Origin: Clostridiales bacterium
GTDB lineage: Bacteria > Bacillota > Clostridia > Oscillospirales > Oscillospiraceae
DNA length: 6,765 nucleotides
Direction of reading: 5' to 3'
NCBI GenBank assembly: GCA_019421975.1
Contig: JAHZEE010000017.1
Span: forward strand, 8,299-15,063
Shown: positions 6,597-6,765 of the stretch, piece by piece
How the letters are laid out: the number at the start of each line of letters is the position of its first letter
Position numbering within the stretch: the first letter of the stretch is position 1
Made by a program: the position numbers and the translations under genes
Notes under the pieces: model-generated
Seen by the model: only the letters and a program-made list of their open reading frames with translations
The model's database searches: none
What the model was told of the DNA's origin: nothing

Positions 6597-6765
6597 GCCT
6601 GGCCCTCCTCCTTTCGCTTGCCCAGATACGCTTCAATCACTGTCGGGTTCGCCTGGATCTCTGTGGGCGTGCCCTTGGCGATCACTTTTCCAAAGTTCAG
6701 CACACAGATGCCCTCGCAGATGCCCATGACCAGGTTCATGTCGTGCTCGATGAGCATAACGGCGA
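6593..6765 (-). CDS. livG: LivG-type branched-chain amino acid ABC transporter ATP-binding protein, C-terminal fragment (window edge)
   Basis: The last 56 residues of a second ABC ATPase are visible, the rest lying beyond the window. The fragment begins [17 protein letters not shown], where LIEHDM carries the switch His (codon 6743-6745) typical of LivG. It continues with [29 protein letters not shown], the conserved LivG C-terminal signature. A short polar tail (RKEEGQA) ends at a TGA that overlaps the LivF ATG. LivG and LivF normally form the nucleotide-binding pair of the importer, and the permease and binding-protein genes are expected further upstream on this strand. The identification rests on a short but characteristic stretch. 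Confidence 0.88.
   Translation of the reverse strand, partial: AVMLIEHDMNLVMGICEGICVLNFGKVIAKGTPTEIQANPTVIEAYLGKRKEEGQA
6604..6612 (-). promoter_or_regulatory. Ribosome binding site of livF, decides between two Met starts
   Basis: On the minus strand AGGAGGAGG lies inside the last LivG codons, about seven bases before the ATG at 6596 and 13 bases before the second Met at 6590. The spacing and the ATGA overlap both favour the upstream Met, giving an N-terminus of MSMLKVEHI. Confidence 0.8.

Overview
The window looks like chromosomal DNA from a GC-rich Firmicute, most likely a gut Clostridia/Oscillospiraceae-type organism. This is inferred from protein flavour (a YbaK family member with a GGVCPF motif, Liv ABC proteins, RND proteins of the VDNSIV type), strong AGGAGG-like ribosome binding sites, a lipoprotein-type adaptor and tight ATGA gene overlaps. 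No rRNA or other taxonomic marker is present, so the assignment is tentative.

Left part (1-5040, plus strand): three genes of one apparent operon for a tripartite-type RND efflux pump. They are the C-terminal half of a TolC-family protein (5' end outside the window), a lipoprotein membrane-fusion/adaptor protein, and a 1014-residue RND permease. The adaptor and permease overlap by ATGA, and the TolC-like gene ends 24 bases before the adaptor. A strong intrinsic terminator closes the operon at about 5060-5106.

Middle (5041-5363): a gene-free convergent region. It holds that terminator, two minor hairpins, and a perfect 24-bp inverted repeat with a 5-nt loop next to the stop codon of the converging minus-strand gene.

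Right part (5364-6765, minus strand): the end of a branched-chain amino acid-type ABC transporter operon. It contains the LivG C-terminus (5' part outside the window) and LivF, overlapping by ATGA, then a hairpin terminator, then a YbaK/ProX-type aminoacyl-tRNA deacylase gene.

The most interesting signals are three. The TolC-like protein appears to have replaced its second beta-barrel hairpin with a loop of about nine hydrophilic residues, which would fit a cell without an outer membrane. The RND permease has Asn at two of the three positions of the classical Asp-Asp-Lys proton relay. LivF lacks about eight residues just before its Q-loop region. No mobile element, CRISPR array or RNA gene was seen.
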